The translations under genes and the position numbers were made by a program. From Pyrinomonas methylaliphatogenes (GTDB lineage Bacteria > Acidobacteriota > Blastocatellia > Pyrinomonadales > Pyrinomonadaceae), in the NCBI RefSeq assembly GCF_000820845.2, contig NZ_CBXV010000002.1, positions 62,001-126,000 of the forward strand: DNA of 64,000 nt, read 5' to 3'. Positions within the stretch are counted from its first letter, which is position 1. Each line of letters starts with the position of its first letter. Under the pieces are notes generated by a model. That model saw only the letters and a list, made by a program, of their open reading frames with translations. It was not told the DNA's origin and did no database searches. Below, piece after piece: positions 1-11,699 of the stretch.

Positions 1-862
1 ACGATTGGCCGAAGTCGAATGTGACAGGCGTGCTCGTATGGACGAAGATGCCGTAACCACGACTGCTCAGGAAGAAAGGGATGGGCTTGTACATGAGTTG
101 CGATTGCGCGCCCATCGCGTCGCGCGTGTAGAGCACGATCTTCTGCCCGCGTTTGTTCAGCCGCGTGAAGGATTCGCCGCAACCGAAGATCTTCTCGTCG
201 GGCGCAAGCTCGAAACTGGCGGCGACGCTGTGTGTAAGATCGCGCGCGCGCCGGACGAACGAAAACGGCGTCGGAGTCGAAAAGGTCGCTGGATCGTTGA
301 GCCCTTGCGTGCGCGTCAGAAGGCGACCGTTTCGGTCATAGAACTCTATTCGCCAAGGATCCTTGATGAGCCGCACACGCCCATATGGACTCGTATAGGT
401 CACGCCTTGCGCCGTCTGCTCGATCTTCCACGAGCCGTCGTGCGGCGGAACGGAGACGAGCATCAACGACGGTTCATCTTTGATCTCGACGGCGCGCGTC
501 GCAAAACGCAACCTTATGGTGCGCGGACTGACGAAAGTGATGGCGAACGGAAGGGCCGGATCTTGGTCATATTCGGTTGCGGGAAACTCGTTCGACCGAA
601 CCCGCACAAATGGCAGGTCTATCTTATTGAACGACATGCTCGGCTGTCGCATGTATCTGGTCCATTCGAGCGTGCCCCTCCCCGTCGCCGGATCAAAACC
701 GATGACGCGATCCGCGATGAAATAGACGTTCTCCAACTTGCGGAAGTCTTCGCTTATATCGACCACATCGCCGAGCACTTGAGCCATCGAACGATCACGA
801 AGCATCAATAGCAAAAGAGAGATGAGGATCGCGCGCGCGATCTTCAAGCGACGAACAGTCAT
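1..862 (-). CDS. Secreted glycoside hydrolase family 31 protein, N-terminal part (cut by window edge)
   Basis: The minus-strand frame opens at an ATG at 862 and stays open for 287 codons to the window edge, so only the N-terminus is seen. It begins with a signal-peptide-like stretch (basic MTVRRLK, then ILISLLLLML, then SMAQ). The following beta-rich region ends with FGCGESFTRLNKRGQ and then KPIPFFLSSRGYGIFVHT, which match the N-terminal galactose-mutarotase-like domain of GH31 alpha-glucosidases and alpha-xylosidases. The catalytic (beta/alpha)8 barrel and its Asp nucleophile would lie left of the window, so substrate cannot be judged. An AGGAGG lies about 17 nt upstream, rather far. It follows the TPR gene on the same strand with a 92 nt gap and may be co-transcribed. 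The family call is fairly firm; xylosidase versus glucosidase is open. Confidence 0.75.
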   Translation of the reverse strand, partial: MTVRRLKIARAILISLLLLMLRDRSMAQVLGDVVDISEDFRKLENVYFIADRVIGFDPATGRGTLEWTRYMRQPSMSFNKIDLPFVRVRSNEFPATEYDQDPALPFAITFVSPRTIRLRFATRAVEIKDEPSLMLVSVPPHDGSWKIEQTAQGVTYTSPYGRVRLIKDPWRIEFYDRNGRLLTRTQGLNDPATFSTPTPFSFVRRARDLTHSVAASFELAPDEKIFGCGESFTRLNKRGQKIVLYTRDAMGAQSQLMYKPIPFFLSSRGYGIFVHTSTPVTFDFGQS

Positions 863-954
863 TGCGCTAGACCTATTTTCCTCCTCGGATAAAGATCGAG
901 TGAACGTTCAAAGCCAGTCCACGAATTCAAGCGCGCCCAGAAGAGTTGACCCAA

Positions 955-2130
955 TCAGAAGCGATCGGATGCCGGCCCCTTCCCTTTTTCGGCAGCCTTC
1001 GTCTGAGGCGCGACTTGCTCGGGCGTCGGTTGGTTCCTCTGCTGCTCCGCGTTGAGCTGTTCGATGATCGCGCGCTCCCGTTCAGCATCCGCCGTGCGTT
1101 TGAGCCGGTAATACAAGCGCGCGAGCATGACATGCGCCGCGGTGAACTTCGGCATCTTCTCCACCACGCGCTCCAGCAACCTGACGGCCTCTTCGATCTC
1201 GCCTTTAGCCTGCGCCAGTTGGGCCATTTGATAGAGGACGCTGCCGTCATCCGGGCGCAACGCCAAAGCCTTCTGCAGATAGGTCGCCGCCTCATCCAGC
1301 CGCCCATCCTCGCGGTATAACCAGCCGAGACGCGCATTCGCATTGAAGTCGCGCGGATTCACCTCGAGCTCGGCGAGATATTCCTTGATCGCTTGTTCGC
1401 GATTGCCGGAGAAAAGGTACGCATTGCCGAGTTGCGAATGCAGGGTCGGCAGGCGCGGATTGAGCTTCTTTGCTTCGGAAAGTTCGGCGATGGCTTGCGG
1501 GAACTCTTTGGCGGCAAGGTGCAACGCGCCGATGATCAGATGCGCTTCAGCCGAATCCAATTGCCGGAAGACCTTGTCAACCAAGACGGCAGCCGGCTCG
1601 AGCTGGTTGGCGCTCAAATAGGCGTGAGCGAGCGCATATGCCGCGCCGAGATTATCTGGCTGCGCGCGATAGACCGCCTCCAATTCGCGGATCGCATCCG
1701 GCAGTTTATCGAGCTGGTACAAGCACAAACCGAGAAGCAATCGCGCTTGGTAGTTGTTCGGCTGCACGGCCACCACTTGCGCCAATTCTTGGCGAGCGAG
1801 ATCGAACTGCTCCGTCTGAAAGTACGCGATCCCGAGGTTCAAACGGACGGCGTGCTGCGTCGGCGCAACCGTCAAAGCCTCCTTGTAAAGCTTGATCGCT
1901 TGATCGTAACGCCCAAGCCGCGCATAGACGACGCCAAGATTGGATAACGCTTCGACGCGCCGCGGCGCGAGTCGTAAGGCGTTCTCATAAGCGGCCCGCG
2001 CGCCCTCCAGATCGCCCTTCTGCTGCAATTCGACTCCGCGCGCGATGTCGTTTTCAACCTGCCGCGCGATCTCGCCTCCCTGCTGAGGGGCGACGATCGC
2101 GATCGAGATGAGCAAAAAGGCTGCGATCAT
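955..2130 (-). CDS. Exported tetratricopeptide-repeat (TPR) protein
   Basis: This 391-residue protein starts with a hydrophobic leader (MIAAFLLISIAIVAP), suggesting export. From about residue 25 to 350 it consists of consecutive 34-residue TPR units with the usual W/L-G-Y-A-A-F-P pattern, for example ALSNLGVVYARLGRYDQAI and SQLGNAYLFSGNREQAI. The last roughly 40 residues are charged and low in complexity. TPR arrays are protein-binding scaffolds; nothing here names a partner. It lies just upstream of the secreted GH31 gene on the same strand, so a role in the periplasm or at the cell surface is an inference. No enzymatic domain is visible. Confidence 0.85.
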   Translation of the reverse strand: MIAAFLLISIAIVAPQQGGEIARQVENDIARGVELQQKGDLEGARAAYENALRLAPRRVEALSNLGVVYARLGRYDQAIKLYKEALTVAPTQHAVRLNLGIAYFQTEQFDLARQELAQVVAVQPNNYQARLLLGLCLYQLDKLPDAIRELEAVYRAQPDNLGAAYALAHAYLSANQLEPAAVLVDKVFRQLDSAEAHLIIGALHLAAKEFPQAIAELSEAKKLNPRLPTLHSQLGNAYLFSGNREQAIKEYLAELEVNPRDFNANARLGWLYREDGRLDEAATYLQKALALRPDDGSVLYQMAQLAQAKGEIEEAVRLLERVVEKMPKFTAAHVMLARLYYRLKRTADAERERAIIEQLNAEQQRNQPTPEQVAPQTKAAEKGKGPASDRF

Positions 2131-2248
2131 CCGCGCTCTTCGGGCGGCCCCGACGGGCCGCAGAAGTCCTTAAAGAATGCGAAGCGGAGACTTTCTTCGA
2201 TAATCGAGCAAAGTATAACACCGAAAACCTGCCGCGCCAAAGCTCGTC

Positions 2249-2512
2249 GTCAACTCCGCGCATCTGGTGATCGAAGCTCACGTTCGGCGACTGCGCGCGC
2301 GTCAACTCCACGCATCTGTGGATCGAAGGCATCGCGCCTTGAGACTCGCGTTATGACCGAAGTCAACTCCACGTATCTGTGGATCGAAGGGATAGCCGCG
2401 ATCCGGGCATCGATCCGGTGGCGTCAACTCCACGTATCTGAGGATCGAAGGCAATTGGCGACGCGGATAAGATCACGGATGACGTCAACTCCACGTATCT
2501 GAGGATCGAAGG
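2249..2512. CRISPR. Short CRISPR-like array, five repeats, no cas genes in the window
   Basis: Five 28-29 nt repeats begin at 2249, 2301, 2362, 2423 and 2484. The common core is GTCAACTCCACG, then ATCTG, then GGATCGAAGG. The last four are spaced exactly 61 nt apart, that is 29 nt repeats with 32 nt non-identical spacers; the first interval is 52 nt and the first repeat is the most diverged. Repeats 2 and 3 contain a perfect TCCAC/GTGGA stem with a 6 nt loop; repeats 4 and 5 have one mismatch in it. Repeat length, spacer length, central stem and the GT...GGAT layout resemble type I-E arrays. No cas gene is in the window, and other gene borders here carry unrelated spaced repeats, so a non-CRISPR origin is possible. 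Confidence 0.5.
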
Positions 2513-2607
2513 GTTCGCTATCAAATCGGCCATGGGCGAAGTTGAACTTTGCTTTTGGCGTTCCGATCGGCGAAAATAATCGCTTCGGATCGGACCCGAG
2601 TTTCTCG

Positions 2608-3489
2608 ATGATGATCTCTTTAGCCAACAACCTGCGGACGACGCTCTCGATGATCAAAATCGAGCATACGCTCTTCGCGTTGCCGTTCGCTTTCTTGGGG
2701 GCCGTGCTGGCAGCTAATGGCTGGCCCACCGCACGGCAAATCGTCTGGATCACGCTGGCGATGGTCGGAGCGCGCTCTTGCGCGATGGCCTTCAATCGCA
2801 TCGTCGATCGCGAGTTCGATGCGCAGAATCCGCGCACGCGCATGCGCGAATTGCCGACCGGGCGCGTCTCGCTCCGTTTCGCGCGCGCCTTTACGATCGC
2901 TTCTGCCGCGCTCTTCCTGCTGGCGGCGGCGATGCTCAACCGTTTGACGCTGCTGCTTGCGCCCCTGGCGCTCGCGAGCGTGCTCTTTTATTCGTACACG
3001 AAGCGCTTTACGTCGCTCTCTCATCTCGTGCTCGGTTGGTGCCTGTCGATCGCGCCGACCGGCGCTTGGATCGCCGTGCGTGGCGCGCTCGACAGTCGCG
3101 TGCCGCTGCTCCTTTCGCTCATCGTGCTCCTATGGACAGCCGGGTTCGATATCCTCTACGCTTGTCAGGACTACGATTTCGACCGTCGCGCGGGGCTCTT
3201 TTCGATCCCGGCGCGGTTGGGGATCGCGCGCGCGCTCTGGATTGCGCGCGCATTGCATGGCGGGGCGTTCGCGGCGCTTCTGGCGCTTTACGCGGCGACG
3301 CGACTGGGCGCGCTTGCGCTCGTGGGCGTCATCGCGACGGGCGCGCTTCTCGTTTACCAACACCGCTTGGTGCGCGCCGACGATCTGAGCCGCTTGAACA
3401 CGGCATTTTTCACGACCAACGCTTTCGTCAGCGTCATACTGTTCGTCACTTTCGGCGGAGCGGCGCTCCTCGGGCACCTGAACCGATGA
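2608..3489 (+). CDS. mqnP: UbiA-family prenyltransferase of menaquinone synthesis (MqnP-like)
   Basis: This is a polytopic membrane protein of 293 residues if started at ATG 2608; an upstream ATG at 2542 adds 22 unconserved residues and is less likely. Two aspartate-rich motifs of UbiA prenyltransferases are present: NRIVDREFD near residue 63 and DYDFD near residue 190. These bind Mg2+ and the polyprenyl diphosphate. The family attaches a prenyl tail to an aromatic acid in the membrane. Because mqnE and mqnD follow on the same strand, the likely acceptor is 1,4-dihydroxy-6-naphthoate of the futalosine pathway rather than 4-hydroxybenzoate. It starts about 95 nt after the CRISPR-like array. 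Confidence 0.85.
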   Translation: MMISLANNLRTTLSMIKIEHTLFALPFAFLGAVLAANGWPTARQIVWITLAMVGARSCAMAFNRIVDREFDAQNPRTRMRELPTGRVSLRFARAFTIASAALFLLAAAMLNRLTLLLAPLALASVLFYSYTKRFTSLSHLVLGWCLSIAPTGAWIAVRGALDSRVPLLLSLIVLLWTAGFDILYACQDYDFDRRAGLFSIPARLGIARALWIARALHGGAFAALLALYAATRLGALALVGVIATGALLVYQHRLVRADDLSRLNTAFFTTNAFVSVILFVTFGGAALLGHLNR

Positions 3490-3601
3490 GGTCAACCGCT
3501 GGCGCAAAAGGATTTCAAGTGATCGCTAAAACCTCTGCGGATCGAGATCGAAGCGCCGATGCGGTCGCAGAGGGGCGAGAAACCCGTTAACGAGAAGGGC
3601 T

Positions 3602-4729
3602 ATGGAATTTTCACACGATCCGAATTTAAATCGCATCGCGGAGAAGGTCGAAGTCGGCGAAAGGTTGTCGTTCGAAGATGGGCTGGCGCTATTTGCCACG
3701 GATGATCTGACGGCGCTCGGCAAACTGGCCGATCGCGTTCGACGCAAGCTGCACGGGCGACGCACCTACTTCAACGTCAATCGCCACTTCAATCCGACCA
3801 ACGTCTGCTACGTCGATTGCAAGTTCTGTAGCTTCTATCGCAAGCCGCGCGCCGCCGATGCCTACACGCACAACATCGAAGAAGCCGTGCGCATCGCGGG
3901 CGAAGCCGTGCGCGAAGGGGCAACCGAACTGCACATCGTCGGCGGTTTGAACACGAAGCTTCCTTTCTCATACTTCACGGACCTGCTGTCGGCGATTAAG
4001 CGCGCCTATCCGCAACTTCACTTGAAAGCCTTCACGATGGTCGAACTCGACCATTTCGCGCGCTTCTACAAAATGTCCGACGAAGAGGTGATCGGACGGT
4101 TGAAGGAAGCGGGGATGGACTCGTGCCCGGGAGGCGGCGCGGAGATCTTCCGCGAACCCGTGCGCTCGCTGCTGTGCGCGCACAAGTGCGATGCCGACCG
4201 TTGGTTAGAGCTGGCGGGCAAAGTCCATTCCTACGGCATCAAAACCAACGCGACCATGCTCTACGGTCACATCGAATCGCACGAGGATCGTGTGGACCAC
4301 CTCGTGCGCTTGCGCGAACAACAGGACCGCTCGGGCGGGTTCCAATGTTTCATCCCGCTCGCCTTCAACCCGCAAGGGACGCAGCTTGCGCATCTGCCGG
4401 GGCCGTCTGGGATAGACTCGCTGAAGACGATCGCCGTCTCGCGCCTGATGCTCGACAATTTTCCGCACATCAAAGCCTACTGGGTGATGCTCGGCAAGCG
4501 CCTGGCGCAAGTCGCGCTCCATTATGGCGCAAACGATCTCGACGGGACGATCACCGAAGGGAGCGAACTGACGGAAGCCTATTCGGTCGAAGCGAACCAT
4601 GAAGTGAAGATGACCAAGCGCGAGATCGTCGCGCTCATCGAAGAGGCCGGCTTCGAAGCCGTCGAGCGCGATACGCTCTATCGCCCCGTCGCGCGCGAAC
4701 CGAAGGCGCTTGAACTAGAGACCGTCTGA
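3602..4729 (+). CDS. mqnE: Aminofutalosine synthase, radical SAM enzyme MqnE
   Basis: This 375-residue radical SAM protein carries the Fe-S motif CYVDCKFC (Cys 69, 73, 76) followed by SFYR. MqnE hallmarks include HIVGGLN, the GGGAEIF loop near residue 180, and [10 protein letters not shown]. MqnE joins 3-[(1-carboxyvinyl)oxy]benzoate to the adenosyl moiety of SAM to give aminofutalosine, the second committed step of futalosine-dependent menaquinone synthesis. Its length fits the family. It lies between the prenyltransferase gene and mqnD; mqnA, mqnB and mqnC are not in the window. It could be confused with MqnC, but GGGAEI and the C-terminal region favour MqnE. Confidence 0.92.
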   Translation: MEFSHDPNLNRIAEKVEVGERLSFEDGLALFATDDLTALGKLADRVRRKLHGRRTYFNVNRHFNPTNVCYVDCKFCSFYRKPRAADAYTHNIEEAVRIAGEAVREGATELHIVGGLNTKLPFSYFTDLLSAIKRAYPQLHLKAFTMVELDHFARFYKMSDEEVIGRLKEAGMDSCPGGGAEIFREPVRSLLCAHKCDADRWLELAGKVHSYGIKTNATMLYGHIESHEDRVDHLVRLREQQDRSGGFQCFIPLAFNPQGTQLAHLPGPSGIDSLKTIAVSRLMLDNFPHIKAYWVMLGKRLAQVALHYGANDLDGTITEGSELTEAYSVEANHEVKMTKREIVALIEEAGFEAVERDTLYRPVAREPKALELETV

Positions 4730-4759
4730 AGCTTCCGAACAGCCATTACGAAAGCCGCG

Positions 4760-5542
4760 ATGTTCAACGATCAGTTGGATCAGTTGCCGACAGCCGCGCG
4801 CTTCTCGCGTCGCGCGGAGAATTACGCGAGATACCGCCCCGGATATCCCGAAGCGTTGCTCGATCTATTGGCGATGGAGACGGGATGGACCTCTGCCGCT
4901 GCGGTCGCCGATATCGGATCGGGCACAGGAATTTTGTCCGAGATGTTCTTGCATCGGGGCAACGTCGTCTACGGCGTCGAGCCGAACAGCGAGATGCGCG
5001 CGATGGCCGAGAAGCTCCTGCGCTCCTATCCGAATTTCAGAAGCATCGCGGGTGTAGCCGAGAACACCGGCTTGTCAGCGCGCAGCGTAGATTTCGTCAC
5101 CGCAGGACAAGCCTTTCACTGGTTCGACCGCGACCGCGCGAAAGCAGAATTCGCGCGCATCCTGCGCCCAGCGGGTTGGATCGTAATCGTTTGGAACCAT
5201 AGGCGGCGCGAGCGCACCCCTTTCCTTCGCGCCTACGACGTCCTGCTCCGGCGCTTCGGCACGGACTACGAAAAGGTCGCGGCGGAGAATATCGACGAAG
5301 AGGATCTGCGCCGCTTCTTCGACGCCGAATATCGCGTCGCAACCTTCGAGAATTTTCAAACGCTCAATGCCGAGGAACTCAAGGGAAGATTTTTATCCGC
5401 ATCCTACGTCCCGCTCGAAGGCGATCCGCGATTTGCCGAAATGATCGCCGAACTCAAGCGCATCTTCTCAGAACATGAGACGGGCGGGACGGTCACGCTG
5501 GAGTATGACACAAAGGTCTATTACGGGCGCATTCGGAATTGA
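4760..5542 (+). CDS. Class I SAM-dependent methyltransferase
   Basis: This 260-residue protein has a Rossmann-type methyltransferase fold. The N-terminal [18 protein letters not shown] is typical of UbiE/BioC-like cytosolic methyltransferases. The SAM-binding motif I is [12 protein letters not shown] (about residues 49-60), the acidic strand end is VYGVEPN, and [11 protein letters not shown] is the usual post-II segment. The substrate is unknown. It lies between mqnE and mqnD on the same strand and its end overlaps the longest reading of the mqnD frame. A role as the menaquinone C-methyltransferase (MenG/UbiE step) is possible from context, but the sequence is closer to the general type-11 family than to UbiE. 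Confidence 0.85.
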   Translation: MFNDQLDQLPTAARFSRRAENYARYRPGYPEALLDLLAMETGWTSAAAVADIGSGTGILSEMFLHRGNVVYGVEPNSEMRAMAEKLLRSYPNFRSIAGVAENTGLSARSVDFVTAGQAFHWFDRDRAKAEFARILRPAGWIVIVWNHRRRERTPFLRAYDVLLRRFGTDYEKVAAENIDEEDLRRFFDAEYRVATFENFQTLNAEELKGRFLSASYVPLEGDPRFAEMIAELKRIFSEHETGGTVTLEYDTKVYYGRIRN

Positions 5543-5595
5543 GCTTGAGATGGCGAAAGGTGGATAATTTTAGGGATCACCTTCGGGGAGCAGGG

Positions 5596-6444
5596 ATGAG
5601 CGAAAAGACACGCACCATCACAGTCGCGCATTCGCCCGATTCGGACGATGCGTTCATGTTCTACGCACTGGCGACCAACAAGATAGATACGGGCGAACTG
5701 CGTTTCGAACACGTCCTCAAGGACATTCAAACGCTCAACGAGAGCGCGCGCCGTGGCGAATACGACGTAACGGCGATAAGCTTTCACGCTTACGCTTACA
5801 TCGCCGACCGCTACGCGCTTCTTCCCTGCGGCGCTTCGATAGGCGAGCGCTACGGCCCGATCGTCGTCGCGCGCGCGCCCTACGCGCCGGAAGAGATCGC
5901 GCGGCTCAAAATAGCCGTGCCCGGGACGTTGACGAGCGCCTTTCTCGCGCTGCGCATCTTCTGCCCGGCGTTCGAGTACGAGGTCATCCCCTTCGATCAG
6001 ATCATCACCGCAGTTCAACAAGAGCGTTGCGACGCCGGATTGCTGATCCACGAAGGTCAACTCTTCTATCAGAGATTGGGACTGCACAAAGTGCTCGATC
6101 TGGGCGAATGGTGGTATGAGCGGACATCGCTTCCGCTGCCGATGGGAGGCAACGCCGTTCGGCGCGACCTCGGTCACGATCTGATGCGCCGCATCGCGCG
6201 CTATTTGCGCGACAGCGTCCGCTACGCGCTCGATCACCGCGAAGACGCGCTCCACTACGCGATGAACTTCGCGCGCGACATGGACGAGCGACTGGCCGAC
6301 GATTTCGTTCGCATGTGGGTCAACGAGTGGACGCTCGATTACACAGAGCGCGGACGCGAGGCGGTCCAACGCCTGCTCGACGAAGGAGCGGCGCGCGGCA
6401 TCATCCCGCACCGCGTCCGCGTCGAGTTCGTCGAAGCCGACTGA
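5596..6444 (+). CDS. mqnD: 1,4-dihydroxy-6-naphthoate synthase MqnD
   Basis: The protein has 282 residues from ATG 5596, which is preceded by GGGGAGCAGGG. The frame is open back to 5539, but that extension overlaps the methyltransferase and is not conserved in type. The fold is that of periplasmic-binding-protein-like MqnA/MqnD enzymes. The N-terminus reads [14 protein letters not shown], the MqnD form of the substrate loop, followed by [10 protein letters not shown] and YGPIVVAR. MqnD converts cyclic dehypoxanthine futalosine to 1,4-dihydroxy-6-naphthoate, the acceptor prenylated in the next step. The upstream prenyltransferase and MqnE support the assignment. MqnA is the related alternative, but the [11 protein letters not shown] motif favours MqnD. 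Confidence 0.88.
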   Translation: MSEKTRTITVAHSPDSDDAFMFYALATNKIDTGELRFEHVLKDIQTLNESARRGEYDVTAISFHAYAYIADRYALLPCGASIGERYGPIVVARAPYAPEEIARLKIAVPGTLTSAFLALRIFCPAFEYEVIPFDQIITAVQQERCDAGLLIHEGQLFYQRLGLHKVLDLGEWWYERTSLPLPMGGNAVRRDLGHDLMRRIARYLRDSVRYALDHREDALHYAMNFARDMDERLADDFVRMWVNEWTLDYTERGREAVQRLLDEGAARGIIPHRVRVEFVEAD

Positions 6445-6454
6445 TCCCTTTCAG

Positions 6455-7219
6455 ATGCTCGCCAAACGCATCATCCCATGCTTGGACGTTGACGCCGGGC
6501 GCGTCGTCAAAGGCATTCGCTTCGTCTCGTTGCGCGATGCGGGCGACCCCGTGGAACAAGCCCGCCGATACGACGAAGAAGGCGCCGATGAACTCGTTTT
6601 TCTCGACATCACGGCCTCGGCGCACAAACGCGAGATCGTCGCCGAACTGGTCCGCCGCGTCGCCGACGAAGTTTTCATTCCGTTCACGGTCGGCGGCGGA
6701 TTGAATTCCATCGAGGATTTCCGCGCCGTGCTCCGCGCGGGCGCAGACAAAGTCTCGATCAACACGGCGGCCATCCGCCGCCCTGAACTGATCAGCGAAG
6801 GAGCCGAGGTCTTCGGCAGCCAGTGCATCGTCGTCGCCATCGACGCGCGTCGAAGAGATCCAGAGGATGCGCAGAGGGGCTGGGAGGTCTTCACTCACGG
6901 CGGGCGTCGCCCGACCGGCGTGGACGCGGTCGAGTGGGCCGCGCGCGCTGAACGATTGGGAGCGGGCGAAATACTTCTGACGAGTATGGACCGCGATGGC
7001 ACGCTCGATGGTTATGATACGGAACTGATCCGCGCCATCTCCGAAACGGTCAAGATCCCCGTCATCGCGTCGGGCGGAGCGGGTAAACTCGAACATTTCT
7101 ACGAAGCGATAGCGAACGGCGCGAGCGCCGTGCTCGCCGCCTCGCTCTTCCATTTCGGCGAATTGAAGATCGCCCAAGTGAAAGATTACCTACGCGCGCG
7201 CGGCGTGGTCGTTCGCTAG
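6455..7219 (+). CDS. hisF: Imidazole glycerol phosphate synthase, cyclase subunit HisF
   Basis: This is a 254-residue (beta/alpha)8 barrel with both catalytic aspartates at the expected places, Asp11 ([10 protein letters not shown]) and Asp130 (VVAIDARR). Phosphate-binding loops FTVGGGL, ASGGAG and AASLFHFGE are present. HisF takes ammonia from HisH and closes PRFAR to imidazole glycerol phosphate and AICAR. The gene starts 10 nt after mqnD ends and lies 3 nt before hisIE, so the mqn and his genes here probably share a transcript. Its partner hisH is about 17 kb away in the other his cluster. Confidence 0.97.
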   Translation: MLAKRIIPCLDVDAGRVVKGIRFVSLRDAGDPVEQARRYDEEGADELVFLDITASAHKREIVAELVRRVADEVFIPFTVGGGLNSIEDFRAVLRAGADKVSINTAAIRRPELISEGAEVFGSQCIVVAIDARRRDPEDAQRGWEVFTHGGRRPTGVDAVEWAARAERLGAGEILLTSMDRDGTLDGYDTELIRAISETVKIPVIASGGAGKLEHFYEAIANGASAVLAASLFHFGELKIAQVKDYLRARGVVVR

Positions 7220-7222
7220 AAA

Positions 7223-7963
7223 ATGCCGAAGACCAGCGAGAACGTGCGGCAAAATCTATCGCCAACCGACCTTCAAAAGAAGATGGGAACGATGAAGAGC
7301 ACGGATGAGTTGAAATATGATGCGCAAGGCCTGATCCCGGCCATCGTGCAAGATGCGGAGACGGGCGAAGTCTTGACGCTCGCTTACATGAATCGCGAAA
7401 GCCTCCGCCGGACGATCGAAAGCGGTGAGACCTGGTTCTGGTCCAGATCGCGCAATGAACTGTGGCATAAGGGCGCGACTTCGGGCAATACGCAGCGCGT
7501 CGCCGAAATAGTCGCCGATTGCGATGGCGATGCGCTGCTCGTGCGCGTCCATCCGACTGGCCCAGCCTGTCACACGGGCGCTCGCTCATGCTTCAACGCC
7601 TCCCTGAGCGGCGCGGAGGCCGCCAGCGAAAAGGCGCACCGCCCGAACCTGGGCGAAACTTTGCGCAAACTCTACGCCGTCATCGAGAGCCGGCGGCGTG
7701 AGCGCCCGGCAGGATCGTACACGACCTACCTCTTCGACGAAGGGCTGGACAAGATCTTGAAGAAGATCGGCGAAGAATCCGCCGAAACGATCATCGCGGC
7801 GAAGAGCGGCGAACGCACCCAGGTCGTTCTCGAAGTCTCCGATCTCGTCTACCATCTGCTGGTCATGCTGGCCGAACGCGGCATCCCGCTCGACGAGATC
7901 GGCGCCGAACTGGACCGGCGAGCGGCGAAACGATCGAACGGGGAAGATCGAGCGAAAAGCTAA
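7223..7963 (+). CDS. hisI: Bifunctional phosphoribosyl-AMP cyclohydrolase / phosphoribosyl-ATP pyrophosphatase HisIE
   Basis: This is a two-domain protein of 246 residues. Residues about 30-135 are the HisI domain, with [19 protein letters not shown], the DCDGDALL metal site and Cys/His ligands in [12 protein letters not shown]. Residues about 145-230 are HisE, with SYTTYLF and the helical KKIGEESAE metal-binding motif. Together they perform the second and third steps of histidine synthesis. The first 20 or so residues are not typical, and ATG 7292 ([10 protein letters not shown]) may be the true start. It follows hisF by 3 nt. Confidence 0.95.
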   Translation: MPKTSENVRQNLSPTDLQKKMGTMKSTDELKYDAQGLIPAIVQDAETGEVLTLAYMNRESLRRTIESGETWFWSRSRNELWHKGATSGNTQRVAEIVADCDGDALLVRVHPTGPACHTGARSCFNASLSGAEAASEKAHRPNLGETLRKLYAVIESRRRERPAGSYTTYLFDEGLDKILKKIGEESAETIIAAKSGERTQVVLEVSDLVYHLLVMLAERGIPLDEIGAELDRRAAKRSNGEDRAKS

Positions 7964-8019
7964 AACGGCTTCTCCAGTTAGACGGAGTGCCCGTTCGATG
8001 CAATTGAAGCGCGGCGCCC

Positions 8020-8826
8020 ATGCCGCATCGAAAGAGACTCGATATGCAGAGAGCAGAACTCGAAAATCTACTCGAATTCGCCGTCCGTATCGCGCAAGCC
8101 GCGGGCGAAGTGACGCTGCGCTATTTTCAACGCGCCACCGCCGAACGCAAAAGCGACGGCTCTTTCGTCACGGCGGCAGATCGCGAAGCCGAAAGGCTCT
8201 TGCGCGAAAGGATCGAGGAACGCTTCCCGCAAGATGCCATCCTCGGCGAAGAAGAGGGCGCGCGCGCCGGAAGCTCCGACCGATGCTGGGTCATAGATCC
8301 GCTCGATGGGACCTTCTCCTTCGTCCATGGCGTGCCGCTCTATGGGACGCTCATCGCGCTCGAAGTCGAAGAGGAGCCGATCCTCGGAGCGGTCCACCTG
8401 CCGGCGCTCGGCGAGACGGTCTACGCGGCGCGCGGAATAGGCTGCTTCTGGAACGGCGCTCGCTGCCAGGTCTCGAACGTCTCTAGATTGGAAGAAGCGC
8501 TGCTGCTTGCCACCGATTTCGGCACATGCGAACGTTATGGTTTCGGGCGCGCGGCGGAAGCGCTCCAGCATCGCGCGCAGGCCCGCCGCACATGGGGCGA
8601 TTGCTATGGCCACATCCTGGTCGCCACAGGACGCGCCGAGATCATGCTCGATCCGGTCATGAACCACTGGGATTGCGCCGCGCTTCTCCCCATCCTCGAA
8701 GAAGCGGGCGGCACCTTCACCGATTGGCGGGGGACGAAGACGGCGCGCGGCGGCAATGCCATCTCGACCAACGGCGCGCTGTTCGAAGACGTGATGAAGA
8801 TCATCGGCAGCGCTCCGCAGATCTGA
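8020..8826 (+). CDS. hisN: Inositol-monophosphatase-family histidinol-phosphatase (HisN-like)
   Basis: This 268-residue protein (or 260 from ATG 8044) belongs to the Mg2+-dependent inositol monophosphatase family. The metal ligands are visible in GEEEG, WVIDPLDGT followed by FSFVHG, and MNHWDCAALLPILEEAGG. Family members hydrolyse inositol phosphate, PAP, fructose bisphosphate or histidinol phosphate. The position after hisF and hisIE, and the lack of any other histidinol phosphatase in the window, point to histidinol phosphate. The substrate call is therefore from context, while the family is certain. Confidence 0.8.
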   Translation: MPHRKRLDMQRAELENLLEFAVRIAQAAGEVTLRYFQRATAERKSDGSFVTAADREAERLLRERIEERFPQDAILGEEEGARAGSSDRCWVIDPLDGTFSFVHGVPLYGTLIALEVEEEPILGAVHLPALGETVYAARGIGCFWNGARCQVSNVSRLEEALLLATDFGTCERYGFGRAAEALQHRAQARRTWGDCYGHILVATGRAEIMLDPVMNHWDCAALLPILEEAGGTFTDWRGTKTARGGNAISTNGALFEDVMKIIGSAPQI

Positions 8827-9400
8827 GCCATAAAGCCACGCTTCTAGAATGAGATCCGCTCTCTCGTATCACTAAGACCCATCGACATGAACAGAATGTC
8901 ATCTGTAGCACATTGACTCTCGGGCGCGCCCGCTCTCGCGCGGGCGGTCCTCGCTTTTATCGCAGAAATTCAAGCTTTTCATCGATTTAAGGCGTTGCCC
9001 GAAGACGGCACGACGCTTGCTGGGCGATTGGGTGACGTTTGCTTGCGACGAGCAAGGTCCACAGGACGTTAAGCGGGACGTGCGAAGCGATTCAAACGTC
9101 CCGCTCGTTGATTACGCCGCCGTACTTTTGAAGCTGGCGGTTTTCAGTGGGGGCGCGAAGTGGCTATGGCTGGCCCTCTGGTCAGAGCCTCCCAAAAAGA
9201 GAGCAAGCGAGGGCACATGAGCGCCATAAATTAAGATGGTGCGGTGTCGCTTGATCCGAGCGCCCAAGGCGATCGCGCCTTCCAAATATCGGCGATCTCT
9301 CGATCTTTTGAGGGGAGAGCGCCAGTAGTCTTTCAGCGTCTTTGTTCCGCAGCGATGTTTGATTCCGGAATTAAACAGTAAAGCGAGGGTAAAGAGAGAG
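8827..9400. other. Intergenic region with two hairpins, no convincing gene
   Basis: No supported gene lies in these 570 bases. A GC-rich stem CGCCCGC/GCGGGCG spans 8927-8946 and is followed by GTCCTCGCTTTT, a possible terminator for the hisN-side operon. A perfect 10-bp stem AGCGGGACGT/ACGTCCCGCT spans 9072-9105 with a 14 nt loop and no T-run, so it is not an obvious terminator. A 67-codon frame at 9017-9220 has no recognisable protein features. The promoter of the radical SAM gene should be here but no clear -35/-10 pair was seen. Confidence 0.5.
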
Positions 9401-11443
<2,043 letters not shown>

Positions 11444-11468
11444 TCTGCCCTTAGTACCGACTCGAGCG

Positions 11469-11503
11469 AACCCCGTGAGCGTGCAGCTCACGGGGTTCTT
11501 TTA
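11469..11503 (+). terminator. Rho-independent terminator after the radical SAM gene
   Basis: A perfect 12-bp stem AACCCCGTGAGC/GCTCACGGGGTT with a 5 nt loop is followed by CTTTTAT, 26 nt after the radical SAM stop codon. Confidence 0.9.
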
Positions 11504-11699
11504 TGGTCTCTCTGCCACGCATCATCCACCATCTTGCTGATTTAACCTTGCCCATCATCGTTCGATCTTCGACGCGCGTATCAAGTGAGGAAGCTTACCG
11601 CCCGCTTTGCCAGCCGCCAATCGGGCTCTGCGCTTTGCATCTTTGGCGAAACTGTTGCATCATCACTAATCGGCCTTCACGTCGAAGGGCTCAAGCAAG

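Noticed and set aside
5-811. Long plus-strand reading frame at the left edge
   Set aside because: It is antisense to a minus-strand frame with a signal peptide and clear GH31 motifs; the plus frame is Arg/His-rich and has no recognisable domain.
9017-9220. 67-codon plus-strand frame
   Set aside because: No ribosome site, no recognisable features, and it runs across a perfect DNA palindrome; more likely chance.
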